DNA from: Smittium mucronatum
Taxonomy: Eukaryota > Kickxellomycota > Harpellomycetes > Harpellales > Legeriomycetaceae
DNA: 12,201 nt
Direction: 5' to 3'
Assembly: GCA_001953115.1 (NCBI GenBank)
Contig: LSSL01006291.1
Span: 1 to 12,201, forward strand
Below are positions 1 to 9,761 of the stretch, one piece after another (position 1 is the first letter of the stretch; each line of letters begins with the position of its first letter). Position numbers and translations under genes: made by a program. A model generated the notes under the pieces. It saw only the letters and a list, made by a program, of their open reading frames with translations, did no database searches and was not told the DNA's origin.

Positions 1-2
1 TA

Positions 3-558
3 CATAAAGTAGATGATTCCTCTTATATTTACATTTCTAGATCATTTTTTGATGAAATATCAAATACGAGTATCGCTCAAGTATGCTTCACATTTTCTTC
101 AAAGATTTTTTTTTTGAATTTTCCCAAAATTATTGCCAGATTTTTAAATAAATTTTCGAATTCAATTTAAAGTACTTTAAACTGTTTGATTATCATTTAA
201 TATGTTACCATTATAATTTTGTAGAATCTAAATAAAAAAATTACCTCTACCTTTTCCTTTTCTATAATTAATATTTTTAGATACACGGAATCAGCAGTAT
301 TTTAAAATCATAGGCTAATTTAAAGCGTAAATTAGTTATTTATTCGAGTTTCAGAGTCTGCAGCAAGACTATTCAAGTTAAAATTTGTACATATTCATAT
401 CTTTTAACAAAGAATTTAATATCCAAAAGTAGTATTCAGTACCATATATAGCTACAACTCTAATGGAGGTTGTTTAATTTTTAATTATTATATGTTGTTG
501 CAAGTCTTTTGACAGTTATTATCCCATTATAGGTTTGATAGTATACTCGATGTTCTTT
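3..558 (+). pseudogene. Decayed coding-like stretch entering from left edge
   Basis: I do not recognise this product. One plus-strand frame stays coding-like from the window edge to 558. It is open for 55 codons (3-170), with a varied, serine-rich composition rather than simple F/I/K/N noise. It then continues with about ten stops in 185 codons, where random sequence of this composition should give about eighteen. Pieces such as RVSESAARLFKLKF (around 345-390) and YPKVVFSTIYSYNSNGG (around 420-470) use residues that random AT-rich DNA seldom encodes. G+C at 421-480 is about 30%, against roughly 20% outside. The next open frame (478-804) lies one frame over, so the two may be parts of one broken gene. 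It could instead be the true 3' end of a gene at 170 followed by chance openness. Confidence 0.3.
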
Positions 559-804
559 GATAAAGAAGATTATAATATCTCAATCGTAATTTTGGAAATA
601 AACGAAAAATCATTATCAATAATTTCTAAGTTTGATATAAAAAAAAGCCAAGAAATTTTTTTTCAATGTAAATTGGGAATATGTTTATCCAAACCTTTTG
701 ATTTTGATTTTTATTACTATTTTATATTTTCTACTATTCTTACCTCTTTTAAATTAAATATTTTACATATATATCTGAAAATTTCTAATCTATCTTATTT
801 GTAA
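550..804 (+). CDS. 84-codon ORF, possibly the distal part of the preceding relic
   Basis: This is the longest ATG-started frame in the window. The frame is open from 478 (108 codons). The first ATG is at 550, and a longer reading would need a non-ATG start such as the TTG at 535. The product has a charged first half (MFFDKEDYNISIVILEINEK and then KFDIKKSQ), followed by an aromatic FDFDFYYYF segment and a hydrophobic end. I recognise no domain. About 0.03 open runs of this length are expected by chance in the window, so it stands out slightly. It follows the frame-0 relic at 3-558 with an overlap and a one-base frame change, which suggests a frameshifted continuation rather than an independent gene. 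No clear promoter is visible. Confidence 0.25.
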   Translation: MFFDKEDYNISIVILEINEKSLSIISKFDIKKSQEIFFQCKLGICLSKPFDFDFYYYFIFSTILTSFKLNILHIYLKISNLSYL

Positions 805-1549
805 CTTGAAATGGAACTAATAAATCACCATTTAAATCAATAATTTTAATCTTTAAAAGTTTAGATTTCATATTTGGTGCAATTTTATTCATTTAGTTTC
901 GAATAATAGATTTATTTTTATAAAAGTATTATTAAACTCTTTAATCGGATTATAATCCAGTATCATTTTTTTGCACATTAATAAACCGTTAGTTTGATTA
1001 TTTTTTTTAGCACCTCTGAGGTTTTAATAAAATATATTTGTGATATTTAGACTGATTTTAATTCATTATTCTAACAATTTTTCCCTATTTACAAAGTATT
1101 TTTACCTAATAAAACTTGTACTTTAATGAATATATAAGATAATTTTTCATTTTTTTATTGAAAAAAATTTCTTAAAATTTAAATTTAAAAATAACATCCG
1201 CCCTTTAACTGTTATAAATACTTTGAAAAATGAGTGATATGATATTTTTTACACATAATAATTAACTTTTAAATAATTATACTTACCAGTATTATATTTA
1301 TTTAATGCTTAAATTCTGAAAATTATATAATCGAAATATTATCTAGTACATAATTATCTCCATATGGTATCTTTGACAAATTTGAAAATCATTTTTGAGA
1401 ATTAATATCGAGTTTTCATATTTTTTTGGATTATCATTTTTATATAATTTAATATTTTCCATGATTTGTTCATTTATAAAAAATATTGTGGGAAATTACC
1501 ATTTAGACATTTATAATCAACTAAATGCAAATCCAATGTAGAATAAAAT
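805..1549. other. AT-rich stretch with no supportable gene
   Basis: I find no open frame of note, no structured RNA and no repeat beyond short A and T runs. The sequence is dominated by TTTAA and AATTA words with isolated G and C. Confidence 0.6.
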
Positions 1550-1717
1550 ATGTTATCATTATTATTTGGATGTTATATTATAAAAGCTCTGTTAATTCTT
1601 AATAGTATCTGTTATTATTTTATAAATCAGTTTTGAATATTTTTTTACAATAAAATAAAAGTCTCTGCTGATCATATTTTTATTTATTTTTTGATCATTA
1701 ATTTGCGGAGCTTTTAA
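1550..1717 (+). pseudogene. Weak coding-like stretch, unidentified
   Basis: An ATG at 1550 opens 28 codons (beginning MLSLLFGCYIIKALL). After a TGA at 1634-1636 the same frame stays open for 26 more codons (containing KIKVSADHIFIY and ending LRSF) to a TAA at 1715. The frame reads as a hydrophobic protein with one internal stop. The plus strand is T-rich here, which by itself lowers the stop frequency on this strand and yields Phe/Leu/Ile-rich translations. This is therefore only suggestive, and no family is recognised. Confidence 0.13.
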
Positions 1718-2880
1718 CAAGCCACAGAATAACCAAAAAATAAGCGAATTATGTGATTTCAATATTTTGAATTAGTTCTTTTTATTTTCAAATTCTGATT
1801 TATAGCCACTTTAAATCGGTATATCTGGGATTCTTAATTCATGTAATTAATATAATATGTGTGAATTTTCTGTGTTAGGTATAGCTTTATTATTAAAACA
1901 TAAATTATCCTTTAGTTTTAAATATTGCATATGATAAAGAAAATTTTTATTTTATTATATGAAATTAGAATCGTAGAAGAAATTTTCTATTTTAAATTCA
2001 TTGGATTAATGAGTTTCTATATTTCTATTTGCAAATCCATGGTTGAATTTTACTATAAAAAATAGTTTAAAATTTAATTTAGACTTTTATTGGAAAAAAT
2101 CTCGTACTTATCCCACTTTGTGTTTTTTTATCTTATTAAATTTAAAAAACAAATCATTTTAACTTTAGAAAATAGGAATAAACAGTGCCTAAAAAAATTA
2201 AATAATAAATTAAAACCACAACTATTAGCTAATCGATCTTTTTAATGCTTAATAAAAAGCCATTAATTAACACAATTATTTTACAAGAAAAGATCCCATA
2301 TAACTATTCATAAATAAAAGAAAAGATAAAAAGTCACCTTTTTGAAAATTCTGCTTATCTTATTTAAATGTTGTTAATATTAATTATAAGCTCTTAAAAA
2401 ATAAAAACTGGAGGAAAAATTTTTTTAATGACTTTATTAGTAATAGACTATAATTTTTTTTTATTGTGGATCAATACCAATATAGGAATATTTAGTCAAT
2501 AAAACTTCTAATATCTAAAACCATAAACAATAAAAAATATGACTAAAAAATATAATAAATTAAAAATTCAAATATTTAAAAACCCATTTTTTTTTAATTT
2601 CATACGGGAAAAGCATAATTTTCTAGAATACAATCTTTTATTCATTGGTTGTAAAAATTTCATTCATTTAAAAAAATTATGTTTTTTTATAGTATTTTCA
2701 CAATTTTATTAAAATTTAACCATTATACAAAGATACTCAGGATAATATTTAATAATATTTAATAATATTTTTATTTTTTCATCGAGAGTTTTAGATATAT
2801 ATGATATCATTCATATGATACTGAATGTTATTAACAGTTAAAATTTTATTAAATAAAATGTTTAAATTAAAAATTTCGCT
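1718..2880. other. AT-rich stretch with no supportable gene
   Basis: Apart from the short tandem repeat at 2741-2770 I see only homopolymer-rich AT sequence. No frame on either strand is long or compositionally convincing. Confidence 0.55.
2741..2770. repeat. Three tandem copies of a 10-bp unit
   Basis: The unit ATAATATTT, preceded by A or G, is repeated three times head to tail. The copies are identical except for the first base. In sequence this AT-rich it probably reflects replication slippage. No function is implied. Confidence 0.75.
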
Positions 2881-3018
2881 TCAAGAGTCGTTTTTATGAT
2901 GAAAACCTAATCCAAATTTTAACCTTTTGCAAAATATATAATTAATAATTGGCAAATTTTGAAAAACAGTCATAAAAATGAACTCTGGTTTTCCTTTTTC
3001 TCCAATCCGCTCTATGGT
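2881..3018 (-). pseudogene. Short coding-like fragment, unidentified
   Basis: The minus strand is open for 45 codons and reads TIERIGEKGKPEFIF at its start and KRLKFGLGFHHKNDS at its end. The Arg, Gly, His and Pro content is unusual for noise in this window. There is no ATG at the beginning, so it would be an internal or broken fragment. G+C is raised around 2990-3020. Runs of this length are common by chance here (about twenty expected), so only the residue composition supports it. No family is recognised. Confidence 0.2.
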
Positions 3019-4880
3019 TCATAAAAAATTTGGTGTATTATTTTAACCCATATTTATTATCTAAAACTATTTAAAATAAAAATAATTTTGCATTATTGGA
3101 TTTTATCATAATTTTATAGATATATCTTTAGAACGTTATAATTTTATTTTTATCAAGTTTTATTAATTTTTCAATGATTTTTTAAATATTTTACTTATGT
3201 TAAATTATGGCTATATTTTTTTAATTCTTATTATTTAGATAGAAGAAATGATTTAAATAGAATAAAAAAATTTTAATAAATCAAATTTCCGATATTTTTT
3301 TTAATAAAAAGTTTTGGTTTTTAAATTTAATTTTGATTTTCTATGATTACTCCTCTTTTTATTATTTTGAATTTTTTTTATGATATTATTTATTAAAAAA
3401 AAAATCTATTTTTAATTATTTCCGTCTTAAGAAAAATAAAGAAAATTTAGGTGGCTGACAGCCCAAGAATGTTTTATATAGACGTAGATAAACAATAATT
3501 CTCTTAAAAAATAAATGCTTTTTTTTTTTTGAAACATAGTGACGATTTTAAAATCCCAAACCTATAAAACACTATTTTAAATACTATTTACCTAATTTTT
3601 AAAATTTAATACTTTTTTTTAATTTTTCCCGTTTAGATAAAAATTTCATCATAAAAATCGAATTCGATAAATGTTGTCTATAAAGAGCTAATAAAGTCTT
3701 TTAGAACATTTTTTTGGTTATTAAATAAGATTTTTAAGCAGAAAATGTTTTAGTATTTTAATATTTGTAGTATTTTTTTGAGATAACGTATTAATCCTTC
3801 ATAAAAATTTATACAGCCGTGATAAATTATTAAACCATTTCCCTTTTTTAATTATCTCATAAAAATCCTACTTTTAATAAATAAATATACGCACATAATT
3901 TTTTTTAAATTCTTGATTCGGAATATGGTAAAAAAAATAAAACGAAACTAGATACAATTTTTTTTTAGTACCATATTTTTTATTGTAAAATCTTTGGTTA
4001 ATTATATAATTTCGGAGAATATATTTTTTTAAAAGAAATAAAATTTAAATATTTTTAAATAAGTTTAATATAGACCAAAAAATTATTTGAAATATATCTG
4101 TCGATTTTCATCTTTAGTATTAAATTATATCACAAGATTTTTCTTTAATATGTATTGAAGTCGGAATAAAATTGAGAATATTTTTATTATTAGATAATTA
4201 TTTCGGAATAGTAACATATTAATTAATTTATATTGATAATCCTCAAAAATTTCAGTCTAATACTAAGCGTTCCATTTAGTTAATATTATTTTTCAATAAA
4301 AAATTTTTATTTCACTAAATAGATTTCACTTAAAAAAATTTTAAAAAAAACTTTTCCTGAATTTTTTTTTAAAACTAGAAAAAATTATGAAAATAAAATA
4401 TAAAACATTTATTAGACAAACTTTTAATTAGATATGACTAAATTTTTTAAATTTTTTTTCGCCTTCAATTAACCACCACCTTTTACAAATTTTTAACTTC
4501 GATATCAATTCTTATTTTAGCTAGACTCTATTTTATTTAAACATTTGTGTAATTAATTTAATAAATCGGGAATTTTTCTTGTTTTTTTATGGATTCCTTA
4601 TTTTAAAAAGAAAATTTAAATTTAATCGATTTAATTTTCTCATATATACAAGTCTTTTTTTTTAATTTTTGAAATCACAACCAATTAATTTATTTCAATC
4701 TGCTATAAAATTGAAAGAATAATTTTTTAAATCTTTCATATTCTTTATTTTTAGATGAAAAATTATACTTATTTAAAAACGGTTTTTTTCGAAAGGCTGT
4801 TAAATTCCAAAATATATTAGAAAATTTAATAAGTATGAAATTTTTAAAAAAAATTATAATATAAAATTAGACAGGGATTT
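3019..4880. other. Long AT-rich stretch with no supportable gene
   Basis: This is the emptiest part of the window, with many A and T runs of 7-12 bases, including a T12 run near 3519-3530. The only structure I noticed is the octamer TCGGAATA, which occurs three times within 300 bp (3918, 4161, 4203) with a related TCGGAGAATA at 4013. Confidence 0.55.
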
Positions 4881-5066
4881 ATGGTAAAAATATTTTTCAT
4901 AATAATTGATTTAGATATAAATTATATTGCGCAAAATATCGGAAAATCTCCAAAATATATATATCTAATTATCGGGTTTCTTTTTATATGTACATATTTT
5001 TTATTTTTATATATTATTTTTTCAAAATTATTTTTAGATGAAACTCGCTTAAATATATTTTCGTAG
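4881..5066 (+). CDS. Possible 61-residue small membrane protein
   Basis: An ATG-started frame encodes 61 residues. A hydrophobic run at about residues 27-48 (YIYLIIGFLFICTYFLF) could span a membrane, and it is followed by a short charged tail (SKLFLDETRLN). The first 26 residues hold a few polar positions (DLDINYIAQNIGKSPK). I recognise no family. Hydrophobic F/I/L/Y stretches are the default translation of T-rich DNA, and frames of this length are expected a few times in this window by chance. I keep it because it has a clean ATG, but it may well be noise. Confidence 0.15.
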   Translation: MVKIFFIIIDLDINYIAQNIGKSPKYIYLIIGFLFICTYFLFLYIIFSKLFLDETRLNIFS

Positions 5067-5911
5067 CAAAATACTAGTTATAAAATTTAATGCAAATATT
5101 CTCAGCATAAATCTTCATATTTAACTGTTTTTAATTTAAGTATATATCTTTTGATAAAAATTATAAAAAAACCCTGAATTCGTATTTTCATTGGAAAAAT
5201 AAGTGGATACCTACAAAAATTTTCGGGTTAAAAAAAATTCACTCTGATTTAATCTATATTAAAACCACATTAATTTACAAAATTATTAAAAAATAATATA
5301 TTTAACTTTAAAAACCATGAAAAAATTGATTTTGAAATAAATAAATAAAATTTTAACGCTTTTTTCTATATAAAAATCTACCCTAATTGTTTTTATAAAG
5401 TTCAATTATTATCTTACCCCCCCTCCATTTTAAAATTTTATTTTATTTTATATAAGCTGATAAATGAATTTTTTTAAAAAAAATTTGTATCTGATAATAC
5501 CCAATGATTTTATTGATTATTTTTGAAATTTGATATTACAGATTATCGAATATTAAAATTATCAGTTATAATCTAAACATCAAATATTTATTTGAAAAAA
5601 ATTTAAATTTTTTTTAACAATTTAATGAAGGATTTATTGGTCAAGAAAATCTATGGATTATTTAAAATGATTGTTATTATATTCACCGTTAATTAACCAC
5701 TAAAATTAGAAATAAAAGCTAAAATTCAACAGAATCATTAAATTTTGGAACAATCACTAAATATAAAATTTAACCAAAATTTGAGTGAATACATCCCTTT
5801 TATTTGTTTACATACTCAATATCAAAATAAAAATGTGAGGATATAAAGTTATTTGTATACTTTTCTTGCGCGAATTATTTTTTAAAAAAAAAAATTTTAA
5901 AAGGAAACTTA
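5067..5911. other. AT-rich stretch with no supportable gene; contains a C7 tract
   Basis: No convincing frame is present. A run of seven C at 5417-5423 is striking at this base composition. The first ATG downstream, at 5464, opens only 20 codons (MNFFKKNLYLIIPNDF and so on). Confidence 0.5.
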
Positions 5912-6341
5912 ATGGATTTAAATTCGATCTATAGCAATATGTGAACCAAATAAAATTTTAATTAAGATTTTCTTGTGAAAAATCTAATGTAAATTTGCTT
6001 TAAACTGTGTTTTAGATGGTTTCAATTGTCTTTATTTAGCAAAAATAAACAGAAAAGAAAATAGTGAATCTCATTATTTTATATTAATTTTTTATAAAAT
6101 AATCCAGAATAAAATATTAGAGATGGATTAGTATAAGCTATATGGTATATGAATTCATATTTGTGGGAAATTTTATTTAAATTTAGTATTGGTATACTAA
6201 TTTTGAGTTAATTTATATTTTCATATAATAAATGAAAGAGTAATACTGCTAAAATACCACTATTTTTTGTAAAAAGATACGTACGTAATGATTTCATTAT
6301 TGATTTCTCTTTTTTTTGTCAGTGGTGATTTTATCAGTTAA
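5912..6341 (+). pseudogene. Decayed gene, unidentified, convergent with the NAP relic
   Basis: An ATG at 5912 opens MDLNSIYSN. The coding-like reading then moves to another frame at about 5940 (CEPNKILIKIFL) and stays there. After stops near 5976 and 5985 it is open from 5988 to 6131, with CKFALNCVLDGFNCLYLAK followed by INRKENSESHYF, and it resumes as IHICGKFYLNLVLVY and finally MISLLISLFFVSGDFIS to a TAA at 6339-6341. Stops in this frame number about eight in 134 codons, fewer than random. The ATG start, polar blocks and Cys content argue for a real ancestor, but I cannot name it. Its end lies about 40 bp from the stop of the minus-strand NAP relic, a tail-to-tail arrangement typical of compact genomes. 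It carries at least one frameshift and several stops. Confidence 0.3.
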
Positions 6342-6381
6342 ATTTTTTTTTCTACTATAAATATTGATTTATATGTACCAT

Positions 6382-6928
6382 TTAGTTGAAATCTGAGAAA
6401 TTATTTGAAAGAAATTCTGGTTTAACATAATCTTCTTGTTCTTCCAAATACTCACTGTAAACAAATATAGCAAATTTAGGGTGTTCACATAGCAAAAAAA
6501 TTAAGTTTATAATACAATATATTATTTATTTTTCAGTGTAAACTGGAATCCAGAAATTAGGAATATTAGTTTTATATTATCATTTAGCATTGATAATAGA
6601 TTACCTTCCAGTCCAAAGTAATGTTTTTATTTATAGTTAAGATATAGATATTTATTTTTTCTGTTAAACCGCTCCAATGCATTTTTTGTGCTAAAAGAAA
6701 ACCGCTATAATCCTTGTAACAATATTTTTTTGCTAAAGAGGATTTCTTTTAAATCTTTCGATTTCATCTTGGATCTGTTGAATTATCTTCTATTTTCTCA
6801 TAAAAAATTCGCATGATTTTTGGGGGAAAATTTTGTAGATAGAGTTCTGGAATATATTTCTTTTCTTCTTTATAGAAATTTTCTTCAATTTATTCAGCCC
6901 CTTTAAGCACTCCATAATATTCTTCATG
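6382..6928 (-). pseudogene. Decayed nucleosome assembly protein (NAP/SET family histone chaperone)
   Basis: NAP/SET proteins bind histones H2A/H2B or H3/H4 and deliver them during nucleosome assembly. Three family regions occur in order on the minus strand. The dimerisation-helix entry is at 6928-6764: YYGVLKGAE, a stop at 6890-6892, then IEENFYKEEKKY, PELY and MRIFYEKIE. This matches the family pattern of LK, IE, FYxE, Y, LY and a final helix. A middle piece at 6626-6522 reads LLSMLNDNIKLIF and GFQF, resembling the DIKV and GF strand region. The C-terminus at 6525-6382 reads HPKFAIFVYS followed by EYLEEQED, resembling the conserved P-x-A-x-x-Y-x-T segment and acidic tail, and it ends in TAA at 6382-6384. 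The pieces use more than one frame, and the length (about 183 codons) is below that of a full NAP1. In-frame stops (6890, 6764, 6526) and frameshifts make it non-functional. The local G+C of 33-38% fits a younger relic. The motif matching is by eye. Confidence 0.55.
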
Positions 6929-7100
6929 CTATGATTGTAGAAATGACACTCAAAACTTCGGAGTCGAAGTTACATAATGCTAAAGAAATTTGTGGTGTTT
7001 TTTTAACAGATATAAATTCAAAACTCATCTATAAATTTCCTTTTATGGCCTCTTTCTTTATCTAGTTTAAAAGACATTCAATTTATTTAGTATTTTGATT

Positions 7101-7384
7101 TTAAAGAATACATAAAGCTAATGTCGCAAATCTCTGATCAAGATCTTTATCTCCAAAAACTATTACCGGATTGCAAATATTGGCCAATTTATAGGTCATA
7201 TTTAAATGAAAATTCCTAGTTTTTTCGAGGCAGCTTGAAATTTTATTTGTAGTAGTGAGTATTTTTATCTCCTCAGCGGAGATTTCATTGCATAAAATAT
7301 ATCCCTAATTTCCAACTACGGCATTTTTAAATTTAAGAAAAAAAATTTGTAGCTACCGATGATATTGGAACATTTGACTTTCAT
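7101..7384 (-). pseudogene. Possible N-terminal fragment of an Hsp70/Hsp110-type chaperone
   Basis: An ATG at 7382-7384 begins MKVKCSNIIGSYK. After a frame change near 7322 the reading is AVVGN, a TAG at 7305-7307, then a 67-codon open frame (7304-7104, stop TAA at 7101-7103). It contains NEISAEE, NKISS, EKTRNFHL, KLANI and FGDKDLDQRF. The order of IIG, AV..N.G, NE.S, E..RN, L.N and FG resembles the nucleotide-binding start of Hsp110/Sse1-type proteins, where a phosphate-loop IG.D.G is followed by AV..N.GI....NE.S and later by E...N and an IIG step. The catalytic D-x-G of the first phosphate loop is not preserved. No later Hsp70 motifs follow before the NAP relic, so at most about 95 residues of a 600+ residue protein remain. 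The alignment needs several one-residue gaps; treat the family as tentative. Confidence 0.3.
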
Positions 7385-7396
7385 TTTTTAGTTATA

Positions 7397-7788
7397 TTAA
7401 CTTATTTGCTGGTATATTTTTTTATCATCAAAGTTAGTTTCTAATCCTAACAATATTTTTTTATTTACCGTGGTTCTTTGAGAAATTTTAGTGGATACTG
7501 ATTATTATCTTGCTCAGTGTTTTAATAAATTCATTTTAAAGGCAAAATAATGAGTGTTCATATGAAAAATATACCCCATTTTCATCATTATCAGAATAAA
7601 TTTACATCTTCATTGTTGCTGTACACTCAGTTTTTTTTTTTTTGCTGTAGTACTGTGTATATTTGATTTTTTTTAAAATATTTTGTTCTCATTAAACTCC
7701 AATTACCTAAAACATCTTCATAGACACGTTTGAAAATGTTTGATAACTCAAATTGATCATGGTTAAATTCAATTTGTATTATATGAGC
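7397..7788 (-). pseudogene. Decayed gene, unidentified, upstream of the chaperone-like fragment
   Basis: Three minus-strand pieces in different frames follow each other. The first, 7788-7627 (53 codons), contains QIEFNHDQFELSNIFKRV, EDVLGNWSLMRTKYFKK and IYTVLQQ. The second, about 7625-7536, contains YSDNDENGVYFSYEHSLF. The third, about 7505-7397, contains SQRTTVNKKILLGLETNF and DDKKIYQQIS before a TAA. The minus strand is A-rich here, so these open runs are not helped by T-richness, and the Asp/Glu/Trp/Arg content is unlike noise. The first frame ends just after 13 A in a row (plus-strand T13 at 7631-7643), an obvious place for a slippage frameshift. The end lies 12 bp from the ATG of the next relic, as in a tightly packed co-oriented pair. 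I do not recognise the family. Confidence 0.35.
7631..7643 (+). repeat. T13 homopolymer inside a relic
   Basis: Thirteen T in a row on the plus strand fall inside the minus-strand relic at 7397-7788, where they encode lysines (KKK). The reading frame changes just beyond the tract, consistent with slippage having caused the break. Confidence 0.8.
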
Positions 7789-9734
7789 TTAATAATATTT
7801 ATTTCTATAAGAGATGAGTTTTATTTTTTAGAATTTTATTTTTTAATTTTGGAGCCTTTCCGTCTTTTTCTATCTTTTTTTTTAAAAAAATTTCTAAAAT
7901 AAGAAATTTAAAAATATCGAATAAAAAATGCCGATAAAAAATCGAAATTATTTTATTTGATTTAGTGATAATTCTCAATTTTAGTGAAAATAAAAAAAAA
8001 ACAGTTATTTAAACCCAAAATTAGATGCCCAATCATATCTCCCTATTATTATAGATTGATCATCAACTATATAAAGATTTATATTAAAGGAGTATTATTT
8101 AATCTATAAACTGATAAAAAAATTAATTTTAACGCATAATTTCATAGAAGATAATAGAAATCGTCTTATTATAATTTTTAAATTTTTCAATTTTAGATTA
8201 AATAATTATTATTTTTGGCTTTAATTTGATTAAAATTCTAGTAAAATTGTAAATAATTTCTGAATTTCATTAATTAATTCGAATATTCCAATTGATAAAT
8301 GTTTAGTTGATTAATCGATCCATTAAATTTCCGGTTTAAATTTTTATTATTAAAGAAAAGAAAAAAAAACATAGAAATTAATAGTAGTTTTTGAATTCAT
8401 TTTTTAATGGTTGTATTTATTTGGAAATATCCATTAGAATAGCAAACTAGGGAGTCTAAGCAGAATAAATATGGTCAATTTTGTTACATATTCATTATTT
8501 TTTTTATTTGTGAGAATTATAAAATTATAGTTCAACTAAAAATTTTATAATTTTAATTATTATATAACTCATTTTAAAAATTTATTTTCATTATTCTTCA
8601 TCATTTTATTCTGCATAAACATTCTTTTACGGTTCAAAAAATTATTTATTTAATTTCAAAGATACAGCAAGTATAATACCGATAAATAATAAATATAAGT
8701 CAAATCAGATAAATGATATCATATAATTATTTACTATTATTTTTCTCTTTGTAAAAATATTATAAACACGCCCACCCAGTTTTTATTCTTATGATATAAA
8801 AAACTTAGTTTCTTTTTTCTTTAATTAAAATTTGATATATTATTTAAATAATTAATTTTCTCGTTGTTATTAAATTAAAAAAGCTATTTAGTTTTAAGAA
8901 AGATAAGAATTAATGAATGAAATTATTTATTTTACGGTAAGTTTACTCTAAAATAAACCTGGTATATTTATGGCCATATAGAAGTATTTTATATTTTCTA
9001 ATTTATGAAAAATACTTTTTATTGAAAATATTTTGGTTGATTTCTAAAAAAAACTATTTATTTTACGATATATATATTTTATGCCAATTAAAAGTTATAT
9101 AAACATCTTTAAGAAGTATATTTATTGATTTAGAAATAATATCTTGATAATATAGTTATATTTTAATGGCTAAAATTATAAATTATAGTTCAATTTTAAC
9201 ATTAATAGCGATATTTTTTAGAGCTAGTTGACTAATAATAAAATATTTTTTAATTTACTTGTAAAAAAATAATTATCGGATACAGATAAAAGAAAATATG
9301 ATCTCCCTAAACGATTCATAGGTAAAAATAAAACTTATAAAAAATATTCTTTTATTAATAAGGTACAATCTCAATAAATTTTCTGTTTATAGACATCCTA
9401 ATCTTTTGAAAATTAATGATAGAATATTTTAAATGATAGAAAGATTGATTAATTAATTAATGATGGTACTGATTTAAATACTTTTTTGGATTTAAAAAAT
9501 TAATAAACAGCTTTTAATTAATTTAAAAAGCTGATTTTGAGAAACTCGATTAGTAAAAATGATATATATTTCTAAATAATTAACACTATTTTTAATTTTG
9601 ATGCTTTTACTTACAAAAAAAAACTTTTTAAAAAAAACGCCTACAAATTTAAAACGTATATATCGTGTTTATAGGTAATAAGAATAAATATTTTTTTAAA
9701 ATTGAGTGCTTTTATCTTTATTATTTTGAAATAA
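7789..9734. other. Long AT-rich stretch with no supportable gene
   Basis: No convincing gene is present. One minus-strand piece at 8005-8094 (29 codons, containing NLYIVDDQSIIIGRYDWAS) is coding-like but too short to call. A 14-bp direct repeat AAATTATAGTTCAA occurs near 8521 and 9181, which could be chance at this composition. Confidence 0.5.
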
Positions 9735-9761
9735 TTAAAACACGTCAAGCTTAAATTGCAT

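Noticed and set aside
535..549. TTG start five codons upstream of the ATG at 550 (similar TTG starts at 9756 and 10549)
   Set aside because: Everything else suggests a eukaryote, where ATG is expected. The two frames with a usable ATG were started there, and the 10549 frame was treated as a broken fragment.
6278..6287. Palindrome TACGTACGTA
   Set aside because: It is an isolated 10-bp palindrome with no second copy and no supporting context.
6541..6564. Minus-strand IPNFWIPV, which resembles the NAP hallmark G-I-P-x-F-W-L-x-V
   Set aside because: It overlaps, in another frame, the middle piece used for the NAP call (IKLIF, GFQF), and it lies too close to the C-terminal piece for the usual spacing. 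One of the two readings must be coincidence. I kept the NAP call on the N- and C-terminal pieces and did not count this motif.
6954..6971. Inverted repeat AACTTCG-GAGT-CGAAGTT, with another (ATCTCC-TCAGC-GGAGAT) near 7266-7282
   Set aside because: The stems are only 6-7 bp. One lies just upstream of the NAP relic and the other inside the chaperone-like frame. There is no T-run or flanking structure to suggest a terminator or RNA element.
7627..7788. Resemblance of FELSNIFKRVYEDVL and IYTVL to the Hsp70/Hsp110 segment FEEL...RV...P and the following V-E-x-x-G-G
   Set aside because: The piece lies upstream of the Hsp110-like N-terminus, the wrong order for one gene. It needs two gaps, and the glycine-rich motif that should follow is absent.
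8005..8094. Minus-strand LYIVDDQSIIIG, reminiscent of the YVDD box of copia-type reverse transcriptases
   Set aside because: There is an extra residue inside the box, the open frame is only 29 codons, and no other reverse-transcriptase motif is nearby.
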